From the NCBI GenBank assembly GCA_009733575.1, contig ML769384.1, forward strand, positions 685,257 to 749,256: a stretch of DNA of 64,000 nt, given 5' to 3'. The position numbers were made by a program, and so were the translations under genes. Shown here in pieces: positions 1-12,129 of this stretch (its first letter is position 1; each line of letters begins with the position of its first letter). Source of the stretch: Gymnopus androsaceus JB14 (Eukaryota; Basidiomycota; Agaricomycetes; Agaricales; Omphalotaceae). The notes beneath the pieces were generated by a model, which saw only the letters and a list, made by a program, of their open reading frames with translations, made no database searches and had not been told where the DNA came from.

Positions 1-515
1 GAAGCAGACATGCTCAAACCTCGGCCACGTAACGGCCAGAGGGAAATATCGACGAAAACCAATGGGTTGAATCCAGTCAACAGTGAAAAGAGACTTGACT
101 CGCAAACCAATGAAAGACGAAAAGAGGGCAAGGGGAAAAGAACGACGATCTGCTCCAGCTGAGGAGCTCAGCTAGCTTCGAATCCCCCTCTTGAATACCC
201 CAGAGAGTAAGGAAAAAGAAGGAAACAGGCACTGTATTCAGGTGCTTGACAACACAAAATCATAATATCAAGAAATCTGATGAATTCAAATTCAATGGTA
301 GGAAAAATCTTTGAACAATCTAATCATCATTAATTATACAGAGTACCAGATACAGACAGGAACACGAGACGAGCTAATAAGACATCGTGGCGTCCGTTGC
401 TACTCATCATGATTTTTATACACAAAGTAGATCAAAGCACAAAAGTCCCAAACATCCGAAGGCAAAAGCTACCAGCAGTTCTGAAACAACCATCCACGTA
501 GATCATCTCTCAGGA
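1..515. other. 3' flank of the LIM gene, no gene seen
   Basis: This stretch lies downstream of the minus-strand LIM gene stop and probably holds its 3' UTR. I see no conserved open frame in either direction. A B-box-like string (gcttcgaatccc near 172) has no matching A-box at tRNA distance, so I do not call a tRNA. Confidence 0.5.
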
Positions 516-3430
516 TCAACTCTTATCTCCAGTACCGGTCATCTGGCGGACCAGAAACATACCCCGCCCTTCGTCGACGCTTTTTGACGACCTCATCCCT
601 ATCACACTCTTCGGACGAGGTCTGAATGACCCAAGCTGTTTGGTGGGACTAAGACTTCGCGTTGGGCTCAGTCCCCCGCCAGTCAGTTGTCTAAGAAGAG
701 GTGCTGAACCGTCCCCACCGAGACCGGTGAATTGTCGCGCCAAAGTGGTTGTGCCAGTATATTGAGGCGCAATCATCTTTCCCGACGACCCCGTATGCGA
801 GGGCAAAATTGGTGAACGAGTAGGCGATCCTTGAGATGAAGATGGAAGGAGAAGCTAAGTTGATGATGTCAAGTCACTGTAAGCAGTAAATGTCAATTCA
901 AGACGTACCCAGCATTCTCGACAGAAAACGCCGCTCTCGCCGTCAGTCTTCGCGGCAGAGTCCAGCTTTTTACCACATCCAGGTTCCCCTTTTTTGCGTT
1001 CGTCCCTGCCTCGAAGAACACCCCTGGTTAATTCCTTCTTGCCTCCGCAAACAAGACAGTTAATATGCCACCGAGTACCCGCTGGTCCCTGTACACTCCG
1101 CTCTCCTTCACTGATACCGAACGATACTTGTGGCACCGCTTTCTTGCAGCCAGGGCATGCATTTACGGTTCCGAATCGAGGCATCGAGGTTGAACTTGAT
1201 GAAGAAGACATCAAAGGAGCACTCGTTGGTGGTCGAGTATATCGTGAGGAAACATAAGTACCCGAGTTGGGAGACGACGGGGACGAAGAGAGAGATGAGA
1301 TGGATTTAGAGGAGGCATGCGTACGACGAACAGGCGGAGGTGTGGCTGGACTGGGAACTTGTCGTACCGTTATCTTCGCAGGGGGCGCACACTAATAAGA
1401 ACGTATAAGTAACATGGTTGTCGAAAGATTTTTGCAAGCTTACATCAATATGACACGGCCCTTTCTCTCCCTTGACGAACGCAGCCTGTCCCTGTACCGA
1501 CTGCTTAAATTCCAACCCGCAGACAGAACAGGTGAAGCAAGCAGTGTGGTAAGTCATAGGTGCCCCAGTCGCATCATCCGGAACGGTGACATATCGACCC
1601 CCTTCACGTACAGAAAATAACTGCTTGTGACATTTTGCACAATTAGTTGAAGGTGATACGACTTGGCCAGTGGTCGACCCAGAAGAACTTGGCCTCGGAA
1701 GATGGCTGGGAGATTTTCCAGAGGCTAGTGCCTTACTGGGAGTAGTCACCGGAGTAGTCTTGACCGATGAGATACTCTTGTGCTTCGGTGTATTATCTGG
1801 AGTATTGAGTTGACTATTCGTCTCTTCAATAATCACATCGTTATAGTCTTCCAGATAATCCGAACGAGCATATCGAGTCCCGAGGCCGCGGCCATATAGC
1901 TTTGCAACCAGAAAAGCATCGTCTAAATCATTTGATTGACGAGGGGGTGAATCAGGACCAGCAGAAGACTGGGTAGCCGAATCAGAGTAGTCTGAGAGCA
2001 GGTCGGGGGTCCGAATCTCACTGGGACTCGTTGAAAGCTGAGTGGGAAGTGTACTAAGGGAGCCGGAAGATCGCGAAGTACGTAGTCGCGGCCGAGGTAG
2101 CGGTGACGGCGATGGCGATTCAGCGGAAGATGCCTGTGAGCTTGAAGATGGCTTCATAAACCGCCGCTTCATCTCCTCAATCTGACCAGTGGTTGAATCG
2201 GCAGCAGGGCTATTTGATCCCATCCGTTGAGAGGCAAGATGAGGCGCTAGATTCCGACTGCTTTCACGACGCTCGCCCAGGTCGGTTCGGGAAAGACGTT
2301 TGGCGCGGTCAATGAGAGGGCTGTCGTCTGAGGTTACGGTAGGCCGCCGAGGAGAAGGTGAGCGACTCAAAGAGTCGTAGTGGTTAACCTTGGGTGAAGC
2401 AGCGGCCATGCTGAGCCTGTAAGAGAGCTCTTCTAGTGCAGGACTAGATTGGCGGCTTTTCACTATACCCAGACGCTGTTCAAGCTCCTCAAGAGTAGGA
2501 CTACCTTCTCTGCTCTTGGCGCCAGGGCTGCGGACGCCGCCGATATTGCGCGAGGGGCTATTCAAGCTGGCCGTGCTGCTCCGATTTTTCTTCGGAGTGC
2601 GGTCTCGGTGTAGACAACTGTCAAAGCACTCGGCGCATGAAGGCTTTCCTAGAAGGTCTACCATCGGTGAGTCGCCAATGTTCTTTCCACAGCCGTCGCA
2701 GCTGAAACATGCTTTGTGCCAGAAAGCACCAGCAGCCTCGATGAACGGACCTTCGATTTTCAACGCCAGTACTGCACGGGAGCACCCTGGACATTGTCCT
2801 TTAGCACCACCATTAGACGTGAAACAATCACGGCATAGGAATCGTGCAGGACTAGACGTTGACTCTGGATTTGGGTCTGGATAAATAACACAATCAGGGG
2901 GGAAGATTGAACCGCAATGAGCACAAGCATGCGATGCCAGTGATTCCTTGGGTTGTAGTACCGATCCGTAGACTTTGGCAAGAGAGCCAGTCGCATGGGA
3001 ATTGAGTGAAGGTAAGATCCCTGCTTCAGGAGAAACAACCGTTGAATTCTTTAACGGTGAAGGGGGTCGATTTAGCTGAGAGGTCGTAGCTGTAATGTGT
3101 TCTGTAACACGTTTATAGTTACCGATTGAGTTGGATGAATTGGAAGAAGAGGAAGATAAAGGACGCGGAAAACGTTTGGTCGGTGAAACAGAAGTTCTGC
3201 CTGAAGTTACGTTGGTATCCACTGAAGGAGGTCTCGTGGGAGATTTATCTCTGGATACATATGTCTTTGTCCATGGATCGTTTGATTCTTTCCAAGCCAC
3301 TACCGGAGCAACAGCTGTTCCACCACACTAGTTGAATTCAGGTCAAAGGGTTTGAATAAGGAAGAATCGGAGAGCAAACCTTGCACCGCGCGCCAGAAAC
3401 TATCTCACCGCATCTTCTACAAAATCCCAT
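516..3430 (-). CDS. Three-LIM-domain paxillin-like protein
   Basis: I read four exons on the minus strand: 3430-3380, 3327-1444, 1391-909 and 854-516, giving about 918 residues. Introns are 48-54 nt and all junctions keep frame. The ATG at 3430 opens a short exon encoding MGFCRRCGEIVSGARCK, which joins to a Cys-Gly-Gly start of exon 2, a cysteine-rich half-finger. Zinc-binding LIM modules follow at about residues 152-258 (CAHCGSIF ... CFSCDGCGKNIG ... CAECF), 585-650 (CAKCHKQLF ... CFTCSVCGLEF) and 724-806 (CPGCKKAV ... CLVCGG ... CRECW). Between them is a long Ser/Pro-rich linker. LIM proteins of this kind (yeast and fission-yeast Pxl1) organise actin and Rho signalling at polarity and septum sites; that role is inferred here. 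The last exon carries four (L/I)xxQxTG motifs (see findings). The exact orthologue is uncertain. Confidence 0.85.
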
Positions 3431-3889
3431 CCGTCCTCTTGTATTCAGTGGAAAGTTAGACTTTCAAGCCGGTTCAGGTTGATGGTCGCAGGTCCTGGTC
3501 AAGGTTGCAGTCAAGCTGAAGTTGGAAGTTGAACCATCGCGGTCCGCCATTTGCCGCTACAATGACGTGCAGGCGCCAACTTAAGCGCTGAGCATACTGT
3601 ATCAAGGGGCATTCGGCATCCGAACGGCAGACATGCATGCCCACATCGTGATCTTAATTGAAAAGTCACCACCTGCTGACATCGATGGCGTTAGCCATTC
3701 ACATCACTAAATCGTTGAAGGTAAGATAAAGCATGGTGGGAATTCCAACTCGATACCATCTTTCCGGTGGTTGATATGGCCTTCAAATCCATTATCATCC
3801 GCTCGCCGGTCTGTTATCAAATTGTACTGCCCGTGCCTTGCATGGCACCTCATTCTCGGCTGCCACCTGTAAGTTGAAAGATTTCAAAC

Positions 3890-4030
3890 CATTATTATCT
3901 GTGTACCACACTGATAGATACATTGTAATCTGCAGTCACAATTCTGAAAGAATTCCAGCCATTATCTTATGTCCACCATACTGATAGATACACTGTAGTC
4001 CAACTGTAATCTGCAGTCACATTTCTATCA
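3890..4030. repeat. Imperfect tandem repeat, two units of about 70 bp
   Basis: The string ctgatagatacatt at 3911 recurs as ctgatagatacact at 3981. Both copies are preceded by a cattatt/cattatc segment and followed by gtaatctgcagtcaca, with a short insertion in the second unit. The period is about 70 bp. The unit is noncoding. Confidence 0.7.
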
Positions 4031-4596
4031 TCTTCCTGTCAGTTTACCATTAATTTGAGAGAGTTGTAATGCATTTGAACCAAGTAACCTTCTGCTAATA
4101 TTTCCTGGGCCTGTTGTAAAGAGCTCTACCTTGTATATGTGCACTTGACCGTTGAGAGGAGGGAGGGCCAAACGTGGTGGCCTCTCAATCTCTCGTTAAC
4201 TCAGTCTTCGGTAGATATCTGCGCTGGGTGATAAAAATAAAAGATAAATCTGGATTGCGGCCTCCGAGTCCGATGTTGTCCGATGTTTCAACATTCAACT
4301 CGATCACCTGACGAATCTAGTCTGTTTATAAGAAGATCAGTTTGGCGAATTTCTTTCCTTCACTCCCATCATCTGCCCCATCTTCCAGAGCCGAGGCGTT
4401 CCATCACTTACTCCCTGGATTTTCTCCTGGCCATGGACGTACGTAGCTCTTCCATTACCTGCAATCACTGTAGTCACTGCTCCCCTTGCTCATCTAGAGA
4501 TTTTCAGACCGTATCACCTGGCTCCGAAGCATCTGATGCTTCACCGCCAAACTTGTTCTTTCTTGTAAGTATGCTGCAGATTACGAGACATTTATT

Positions 4597-5015
4597 CCAG
4601 GTTCTGATACTGACTTCCTTATTATTTAACTGACTTGGATGCTCTGACAGCCTTTATAATATTAACTAGTCATCGCACCAATGTCCTTGCTCGCAATGTC
4701 CTATCTCGACTACCTATGCCGCCGTTTTTGTACGTCCTCTTTTTATTCCACCGGGACATATATTTGTTCCCGTTTCTGATGCTGATTCCTTATCAGTTAG
4801 CTGACTCGGATGCTCAGACACATTGCACCAATGTCCTTGCTTGACTACCTATGCCGCTGTTCTTGTACGTTCTCTTTTTATTCCACCGGGACGTATATTT
4901 CTTCCCGTTTCTGATGCTGACTTCCTTATCAGTGAACCGGCTCGGATGCTCAGACAACCTCGATAACTACTAGTCATCATACCAGTGTCCTTCAAGTTGC
5001 TTGACTACCTATGCC
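4597..5015. repeat. Degenerate tandem repeat, three units of 135-172 bp
   Basis: Three diverged units share ordered blocks: tctgatgctga(c)ttcctta, then gactcggatgctcagaca, then caccaatgtccttgc, then gactacctatgcc, then ttttattccaccggga. The gactacctatgcc block starts at 4708, 4843 and 5003, and the gatgctga-type block at 4606, 4778 and 4913. Unit length therefore varies by internal indels. No protein frame runs through all three units. Confidence 0.7.
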
Positions 5016-6326
5016 CTCATTCATGTATGTTGTCTTTTTTTTCTTCTTTTCTAATTCATTCAATTAACAACTGTTTCTCTTGCCAGATCTTGCAATCTAT
5101 GTCGCCATTCATGTCATACGTCCTTTATCATTCGGTCTAAGTATCACTTAATTAATATCTTATTTTCCTAGCTCGATCATGGAAGGAGGGCATAGCTAGT
5201 CGACAGTGCCGTTCTCCATCTCCTGCTAATCAATTCACTGCATCCAGCAGCATCAATGGCCAATGCCACGCTGCCAAAGCTGCTTATTCCGCAATGTTTC
5301 TGAGTCTAATGCTTCCAGTTATATTCCCGTCGCCAGTTCTTGCAGCACCTAGTTGTTTGTCATCGATAGTCCTGATAGAATGCATGTCGTATTATATACG
5401 ATAAAATCACATTATTTTTGGCCGCTTTTTTGCATCTTTCGACATCTAAGCTCGAAACCTAATATATATTCTGAAATTTGAACGCGATTACTTGGAATTT
5501 TGGTAGATCCAGTCTACTTCCTTGTAGTCTCTTAGAAGATACCACATTGATTCTGCCTCTCTGGAGGTAGGCAACATGGCTGCAGGATATGGGAGACATC
5601 TGCATTGGTGGTATTAAATTGGAATGAGGTACCATGATGGTCGGGCGGGCCCAATGTCCATAATCCTTTACAATGCTAGGTAAGTCTGTATGATCATGTT
5701 ACAACATTCTACTTCGGTCAACACCATGTTACTACATCGTAATGCATTTTACCTCCTGGTAATGCATGACCGGAGGGTCCACAGATTTAGTGATGCAGTT
5801 TTTGAATAGAAAATGTAACTTTCCTACGCATGCTTGCCTCTTTTGGTAACCCAAGAGGTAGTCTGCCGTTCAGATGCCAAATGCCCCTTGTACTGTATAC
5901 TTGGTTGTTGCTTGGATGCGTACTATCGACAAAATCACTTTTACAACATTTTACAGACTTTACGAGGCATAAACATACCCAGGCAAAATTATATAGAGAA
6001 ATGAGTCAACATGAACTGGCACACCAACTTGCCAAACTGAAAAAACTTGTACTGACACCTAAAACAACAGACTTGAGAGCATTCTAGAGCATTGGATAGG
6101 TTGACCAATTCCATACAAAAGAAATTGAGGGTAATTAGAGCACCATTTTTGGTCTTCGGCCAACAGCAGACTACTAAAAACTACAAGTTCTCCTACGGTA
6201 CATAGCCATGGCCCATCGTCGCAATTCACCATCAAAAAAAAAAGTCACAATGAGCAAGACAGAACAATAAGCTACCAGTATGCGAGGATATGATGCGAAG
6301 AAGAGAACGGGGAGAGGTGCAGTACA

Positions 6327-7745
6327 TTAGGACTCCCATTTAAATTCTGTAAAAACATGTGCCAAAGTTTTGTATGCAGAAGCCTCGGGTCCATTGATGA
6401 TCAAGTACTGCTCCTTTGCTTTCCTAAGCCATTCCTTTCCCTCCTCCAACCTGAGCTGTTCCAAGAGTTCCAAGCCCCCGTACTGTAGTAACTGAGCCCG
6501 ATACCCCACAAGTCCCTCCTTCTCTGTAAGCTCCAATACTTCCCGCAACTCATCAATCCCAAACGGTACTGCCATGGGGTCTCCTTCGAACGTATGAACT
6601 ACTTCTCCGATCCTCACCCGGCGCTTGTCACTGTCCGTCGAATTTCCATTGACACAGGCATTACAAGTACAATGTAATCCATAAGATTGCAAGGCTTCAC
6701 CGCGTTGAACAACCGTAGCAGCAGGATCGACAAAAGTGATAGTGATTTCTTGTCCTGCTTTGATATCCATCGCTGCTCGCAGCTCTGCAGCGTATGTCTT
6801 AGACGAGAAACCCATATTCGCGTTGGGAGTGCAATCATGATTTACCCGAGACATGAGAGGGAGTATCCTGCACCCAGAAAAGACTGTGGTATCATCTGAG
6901 CCATCTACTTCCAAAGGCACAAAATGGGATTCCAAGATGCCAGTCAACTTTGGGAGCACCGGAAGGTATAAGCCGTGACAGCAAGTCTCTGCACAGGTTC
7001 TACGATTTTCGAGCGCGTATATTGTTTTTTTCGAATCATCAGAGAGGCCTTCAAGCGATCCGAGGTGGATGTTGCTCCACTGGGAACTGTGTAGCTTGGA
7101 GACCAGACTGCTTTGAGAATACACTGGTCGTTCAATGACGAGCAACTCTCCAGGAGAGATATTGCGAATCGCGACCATCCCAAGGCCTTTTCCCTGTATT
7201 GTTGGAATATCAGATTTTGATGTACAAGCTGGATACAGCTATGTCATAATGATATTATGTTTTCATCATATTTACATCATATCTATACTATATTTGCACC
7301 TTATATCACTATTGCATCATAGGTGATATCATTACTTCACATAGTATCCACTTACTATATTTGATAGCTATGACATATGCTTTCTAGGAGTATAAATACA
7401 GGTTGTAGATAGACATGTACTTTACCTGTTTGCCTTAGGATCTTTGTCCCAAGATCATACAAGGTCAAACATTTTAATCATTTGTCAATATCCTTGTCAC
7501 CTTGCTGGTGTTATAAGGTGTATTCCTACATGTATCTCTTTAATTTCGAATGCAGGTGGAATCGGCGCAGGCTCTGTTTCCCAAAGTTTCCATTTGGCCA
7601 TCTGGGTAAGGCTGCCAAGGCAGTCGACCACAACGGAGGTATGTTTATTTTTGGGTACATACAGATAGCACAGGGCATCGGGAGATTCACTGGTTTGAAT
7701 AATGTATGGGTTCTCGGAGATTACATGAGTTCCTGGTGCGGCCAT
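6327..7745 (-). CDS. SET-domain protein (SMYD-like)
   Basis: Two exons: 7745-7530 and 7193-6327, about 360 residues. Exon 1 ends in a stretch that reads directly into GKGLGMVAIRNISPGELL across a phase-0 junction, the usual SET entry. The core SET signature MSRVNHDCTPNANMGF is present, followed by AAMDIKAGQEITITFVD and a post-SET cysteine cluster, LHCTCNAC. SMYD/SET proteins methylate lysines on histones or other proteins using S-adenosylmethionine. The position normally held by the catalytic Tyr (as in EITxSYxD) is Phe here, so activity is uncertain. The intron is 336 nt, far longer than any other I measured. Only one of two adjacent start-like codons is ATG (7745). The gene diverges from the F-box-like gene at 8226. 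Confidence 0.8.
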
Positions 7746-8225
7746 CAATGATATTGGATGAATGAGGATGAAAGATGGCTGTATGCAGATTCTTCTGAAA
7801 GACTGCTTGGATGTCGGGACCTGCGTATGGATAATTTAGCAATTTATTCATTACACGCACAAAAGTTCTAAAAAGCGCAGACTTGCCGGATTCCTGGGTT
7901 TTTTCAAGACAGCAAAAAAAACTGAGTACAAACTGAGTGGCAACAGGAACGTTTTTTCGAAGTTCAAGTCTTTAGCGCTCTAGCGCCTAATCACTGCCGC
8001 GCTAATTTCTAAAGCACCCGGCGCCTGTATTTCATCTTTTTCTTTCTCAAATCTTCGAAGTTCGGATCTCTTTGAAGTTTGAGTACGCATTCAATATCTG
8101 CACGATTTTTTACAGGTATATATCCTTACATGTATTTCTGCTCAATCATCCAACCCATCTAGTGAATCCGAATCCCTGATTCATACTTAGTTAGGGGCTC
8201 CCAGCTCGCACTTGATTGCTCGACT
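7746..8225. promoter_or_regulatory. Divergent intergenic region, SET / F-box-like genes
   Basis: 480 bp separate the two divergent start codons, so both promoters must sit here. The middle has GC-rich strings with repeated agcgc and gcgc cores near 7973-8030. I cannot name a TATA box or specific factor site. Confidence 0.4.
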
Positions 8226-9739
8226 ATGCCCTCTTATATTTTAACCTTGCCCCAAGAACTCATAGACATCCTCGTCGATTATTTTGCCGACTCCCCCGAG
8301 GTTCTTCGTATCCTATCGTCGACTCATCGCATATTCCTCCGCCAATCCCAAAAACACCTCTTCAATGTGGTTGAGCTGGTCACCAATGCAGACCAGCCTC
8401 CTTCTCAGTACGATACATGGGACCTTAAACCTATGAAATATCGGGGCTTATGTATGGCATCTCTTCTCCGCTCCTCTCTCCATGTACCCACAGTGATAGT
8501 TCACTTGATTATGTCCTGTAGAGGATCCGAAGCACACACACAGGAGTTCCTATCTAGTCCTATCACCAGCCTTCAAGCCCTGCGAGTTCAGGACGCAGTA
8601 TTCACGCGAGATTTCGACGAGGCAGAATTACAACTGCTGCCTTCTTTCTTGCAACGCAATCCACTTTTGCAGGAGCTTGTAATATCAAACGTCGTCATTG
8701 GAGACCTATGTCAGATTTTTCCTTGTCCTCTCCCAGATCCAGGTTTCCTTTCGGCACTCGAGTCGCTTACCGTATATGAAATCCACTACCTTCCAGATCT
8801 TGATAATTATACAGATCGTCTCGCGAACAGGGTAGAAGAGATCCTTTCCTCGATAACTTCGATGATTCCTAGTCCTCCAAGACTCCATTTGGAGAAACTC
8901 ATCTTGGGCCCTTTGTGGCCTGAAATCCTGGAGTTTTGGTTTCTCCGTCCCCGGTCTATCTTTGACCTCGGCGAATGTACAGGTCGACATCTTCGAGTGC
9001 TGCATTTTTGTCCACTCAAGCTTCGCATGTCAGAGAAGTATCTTGACTTTTTCAAGACATTTGGTCAAGGCGTCGAAGATTTGGAATTGTTAGCCGCTGA
9101 CTTCCAGAAAGGTAAGCAAGTCTCCGAGCCTCATTTATATGTATTAAGCATTTTATAGATACTTGGGCACTTTCTGGAAATGCCATCTGTCCGATTCTTA
9201 CCCATCTCACAATCGGATGTTGGTTCCCTCTTCTAGACCCCTCCTTCCTCCCTTGGTTGATTAATTTGGTTCGTCACACCAACCTAAAGCATTTGACTTT
9301 CCGCGTTCTGCACCTTTACCGGCCTTGTCCAGAGGTGGAGGATAATCAAGCCACTGACGAGGATCGAAATCAAGGCTACATTGATCCGCAGGACAACGGA
9401 GGCCATGAAGAAGAGGACGATGGAGGAGCCGCCGCCATTGGAGACAATCACGCCACTTGGAATCAGGGATTTGACAGAAATCTTGCTCAATTGTTGGAGA
9501 TTATTGCCAAGGGTGACTTGGACCTTCAAACACCCTTCGGATGCCATCCCGATGATGAGAAATTTCGAATCTCGGTCGTAGCAAAAAACGGACATCCTGG
9601 TAGAATATCAGAGAAAGACATAATTTACGACGTAAAGGAATATCTGCCCATGGCATCGACCAAGGTTAGGGCTTTAGGAACATTCAAGATGGATATGATC
9701 GTACTCGGCAATGATAACCCTCTGCATGAACGATTCTGA
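8226..9739 (+). CDS. F-box-like protein with leucine-rich C-terminal part
   Basis: Two exons, 8226-9111 and 9159-9739, joined in frame (AAA G | AT ACT), give 488 residues; the 47-nt intron has GTAAGC/TAG ends. The first 45 residues (LPQELIDILVDYFADSP ...) resemble an F-box, the Skp1-binding helix of SCF ubiquitin ligases. The remainder has irregular Leu-rich blocks (LLQELVISNVVIGDL, LRVLHFCPLKLR), typical of the very large lineage-expanded F-box families of mushrooms. An acidic Gly/Asn-rich insert lies near residues 350-385. The substrate is unknown. No orthologue is recognised. Confidence 0.65.
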
Positions 9740-9829
9740 AGCTATCTGTTAATTCGCTATATATAGTGGCGTATATTATCTTGATTGCTTCGGCAAATGG
9801 TATTAGATTCATACACGGATGGCTCTAAA

Positions 9830-12129
9830 TTATAACTTCGCTGAACGCGCGAGCGGCTGCCAGTCTACACGTTCAACCTGAGAAGGAGTTCAGTCATTCA
9901 TCTTCTGACACTAGCAGTTCGATACACCACTCACCAAATCCGGTGTTAGATCAGCGATTTTCGCAGCGCCCAGTAGTCGCATCGTGGTGAGTATTTCTCT
10001 CTCCAAAATATCGATGGTCTTGCGAACACCAATCTCACCATAGGCCTATCATAACGATGCAAATTAGGGTATATCAAGACATGTGCACGGAATGCACTTA
10101 CACTCTGAGCGTAGAGGAAAGCTCTACCAAGTCCTACGGCCTTGGCTCCAAGGCAAACAGCTTTCACCACGTCTACGACCATGATTAGATGAGTGAAAAT
10201 AGCAGCACGAAGGGAGTTTAATACATACCTGTTCCACGACTCACGCCGCCTTTTCGTTTGTTTGAGAATGTAGCAACAAGTCATTTTCTCAAATAGACTC
10301 ACCGTCGATATACACTATAAGAATAGGAATGAGCGTCTGAAAATGGGATTGAATCAATATTGCTAACCTTCCAACTTTTGGAATATTTCTGGCCGCTGTT
10401 TTCGCAGGCGGTATAGAATCTCAAGGGGTGGGAGAGAGCTATATAGTAACGAGTTCGAAAATAACTCGGTATAAAGAACTTGGGTTGGGACTCACTACTC
10501 CAGTTGACGCCCTGCATTCGTCGACTTATCAATCCGGATTTCAGTTTGAGATTGCAGACCACGCACCTCCGTGATTTGAGATGAGAATTCCATCCACGCC
10601 CGCTTCCGCGGCTAAGATGGCGTCCTGGAACAAAGCATCGTGATGAATTGGGGAAGTAAGTTTAAAGTAATTACATACCTCCACTGATTGGATACCTTTG
10701 ATGACCAGAGGCAGTTTGGTGGCACTACGAAGCCATGGGATGGTCTAGATAGAAATGAACAAGAACCGGTAGAGGGAATGGTCTGTATACGAACTTTTTC
10801 CCATGTCATATCACGGTCACCGTTCACTAGACTCATTGTTAACAAAGGGAATTCGAGAAGAAAAAACAAAGTTAGGCCAATTACCTATTAATGCTCCTGC
10901 GTTTCCAAGACCTGCATCCACATCAGCTTCTCCTTCATTATAAACTTTGACCCCATTTTCCTGCGCGTCCACTACCCAGGAACTCTTGACATCCCGGTCT
11001 CTGGTGCTAGGTACAACAATATCGACGCTAAGGCAAATCGCGCGATATCCGAGTCTCTCAATTTCACGAATACCCTTCAAGGCTACAGCATCATCTTTAA
11101 GTTTGTAGTATTGGAAGAATAGGGTCTGAGAGGGAGACGAAGCTGCCGCAATTTCGGCATAGGAAAGAGATGCAGCTGTCGAAACAATCTGCATTATTTT
11201 CGAGGGAGCGCATCCTCTAGTTATGTTTATTTCACCTGAGCAGATCCATGAGTCGGGATATTAGCAATCTTAGCAAAAACGAACCAAGTGGGTGTCCCAA
11301 TTTTGCGAGGGCGGCGCTAGAAGCGAATATAGGAAGGTTTGTTTCAAAGCCAAGAATGCGTGTTGAAGGATCGCATTTTGATACTGGCCTCATTACACGA
11401 GCATTGAAGAAAAACCGATTGAAGGCCCGCGCATTTTCTTGGAACGCTATATCGGCTGTTTAAACTATATCTCAAAGCAAGCATTTAACAACTCACTGAT
11501 TTCATCATCGGCAGCTGAGCTGGCAGTATTGTGAGATATATGAGCCAAGAGTCAAGACTGTACTGTGCTTACCGGTAATAAGCCCATGTCTTATAAGGGA
11601 GGACTTGCTTGGCGACTTCCTGGAAATTTTCTTAGTCCAGAATGGATACGGAGTCACTTTGATACTTGCCTCCATATCACTCAAGTTGAGAATACGATTT
11701 AACGCGGGTCGTTGCCTCATGGCTTGTTCTACACGTAGTTCATCCTTTGTCTTCTCCTTCGAAGCTTCCTTTTTGGCAAGGTTGTTTGCGGCATCATCGC
11801 TCACAGGTCCGAGATGCTGAGATGGAGAGAGATTCTTTTCGAGAGCGTCCGAAGGATGAATAGGTTTAAACGCGCTGGTGGCGTCACGGCCTGCGTATTT
11901 AAGAATAATACTAGACCCTCCTGGATGTTCCTACCCGGCCAGATAAATGATTTCATTTTAATAGTTGGAAAAAGCACGTACTGAAAGAAACTCGGTCACA
12001 TCGTAAACACACTTATCAATTATAACCCAGCAAGATCTGAAAAGAATATGAGAATTGGTGGTATCGGACGAAGGAGACAACGAACCTCGCATCTTTGTGC
12101 TTTGCCACTTCCTCTAAGGACCAGGTCAT
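9830..12129 (-). CDS. Cytochrome b5-FMN dehydrogenase, lactate type, copy A
   Basis: About 484 residues in 17 exons on the minus strand, starting ATG ACC TGG at 12129 and ending TAA at 9830. Residues 1-85 form a cytochrome b5 domain with haem ligands in EHPGG and IHPSD. The rest is an FMN-dependent alpha-hydroxy-acid dehydrogenase barrel: YYRSAADDE, a flavin-site Lys in VIKGIQSVE, the catalytic His in SNHGGRQLEY, and [11 protein letters not shown]. The family (flavocytochrome b2, L-lactate dehydrogenase) oxidises L-lactate and passes electrons to cytochrome c in the mitochondrial intermembrane space. The protein starts directly with the b5 domain, so no presequence is visible. The conserved GGVRRGTD loop reads GGVSRGTD (Ser codon at 10239-10241). 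It is a tandem duplicate of the gene at 12507-14806, with the same exon layout. Substrate could be another 2-hydroxy acid. Confidence 0.85.

Larger units (their letters stand above)
3431..6326. other. Gene-poor intergenic region with degenerate repeats
   Basis: About 2.9 kb lies between the LIM gene start and the SET gene stop. The open frames here are short and show no family motif, and codon patterns do not resemble the neighbouring genes. Two sets of imperfect tandem repeats (about 3890-4030 and 4597-5015) are annotated separately. The proximal few hundred bases before 3430 must include the LIM promoter. I see nothing else I can name. Confidence 0.5.

Noticed and set aside
165..190. tRNA-like B-box string gcttcgaatccc
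   Set aside because: No A-box, anticodon stem or acceptor stem could be matched at the right distance.
5830..6087. 85-codon open frame in the gene-poor region
   Set aside because: It has no recognised motif, lies in degenerate sequence and shows no intron or codon features of a real gene.
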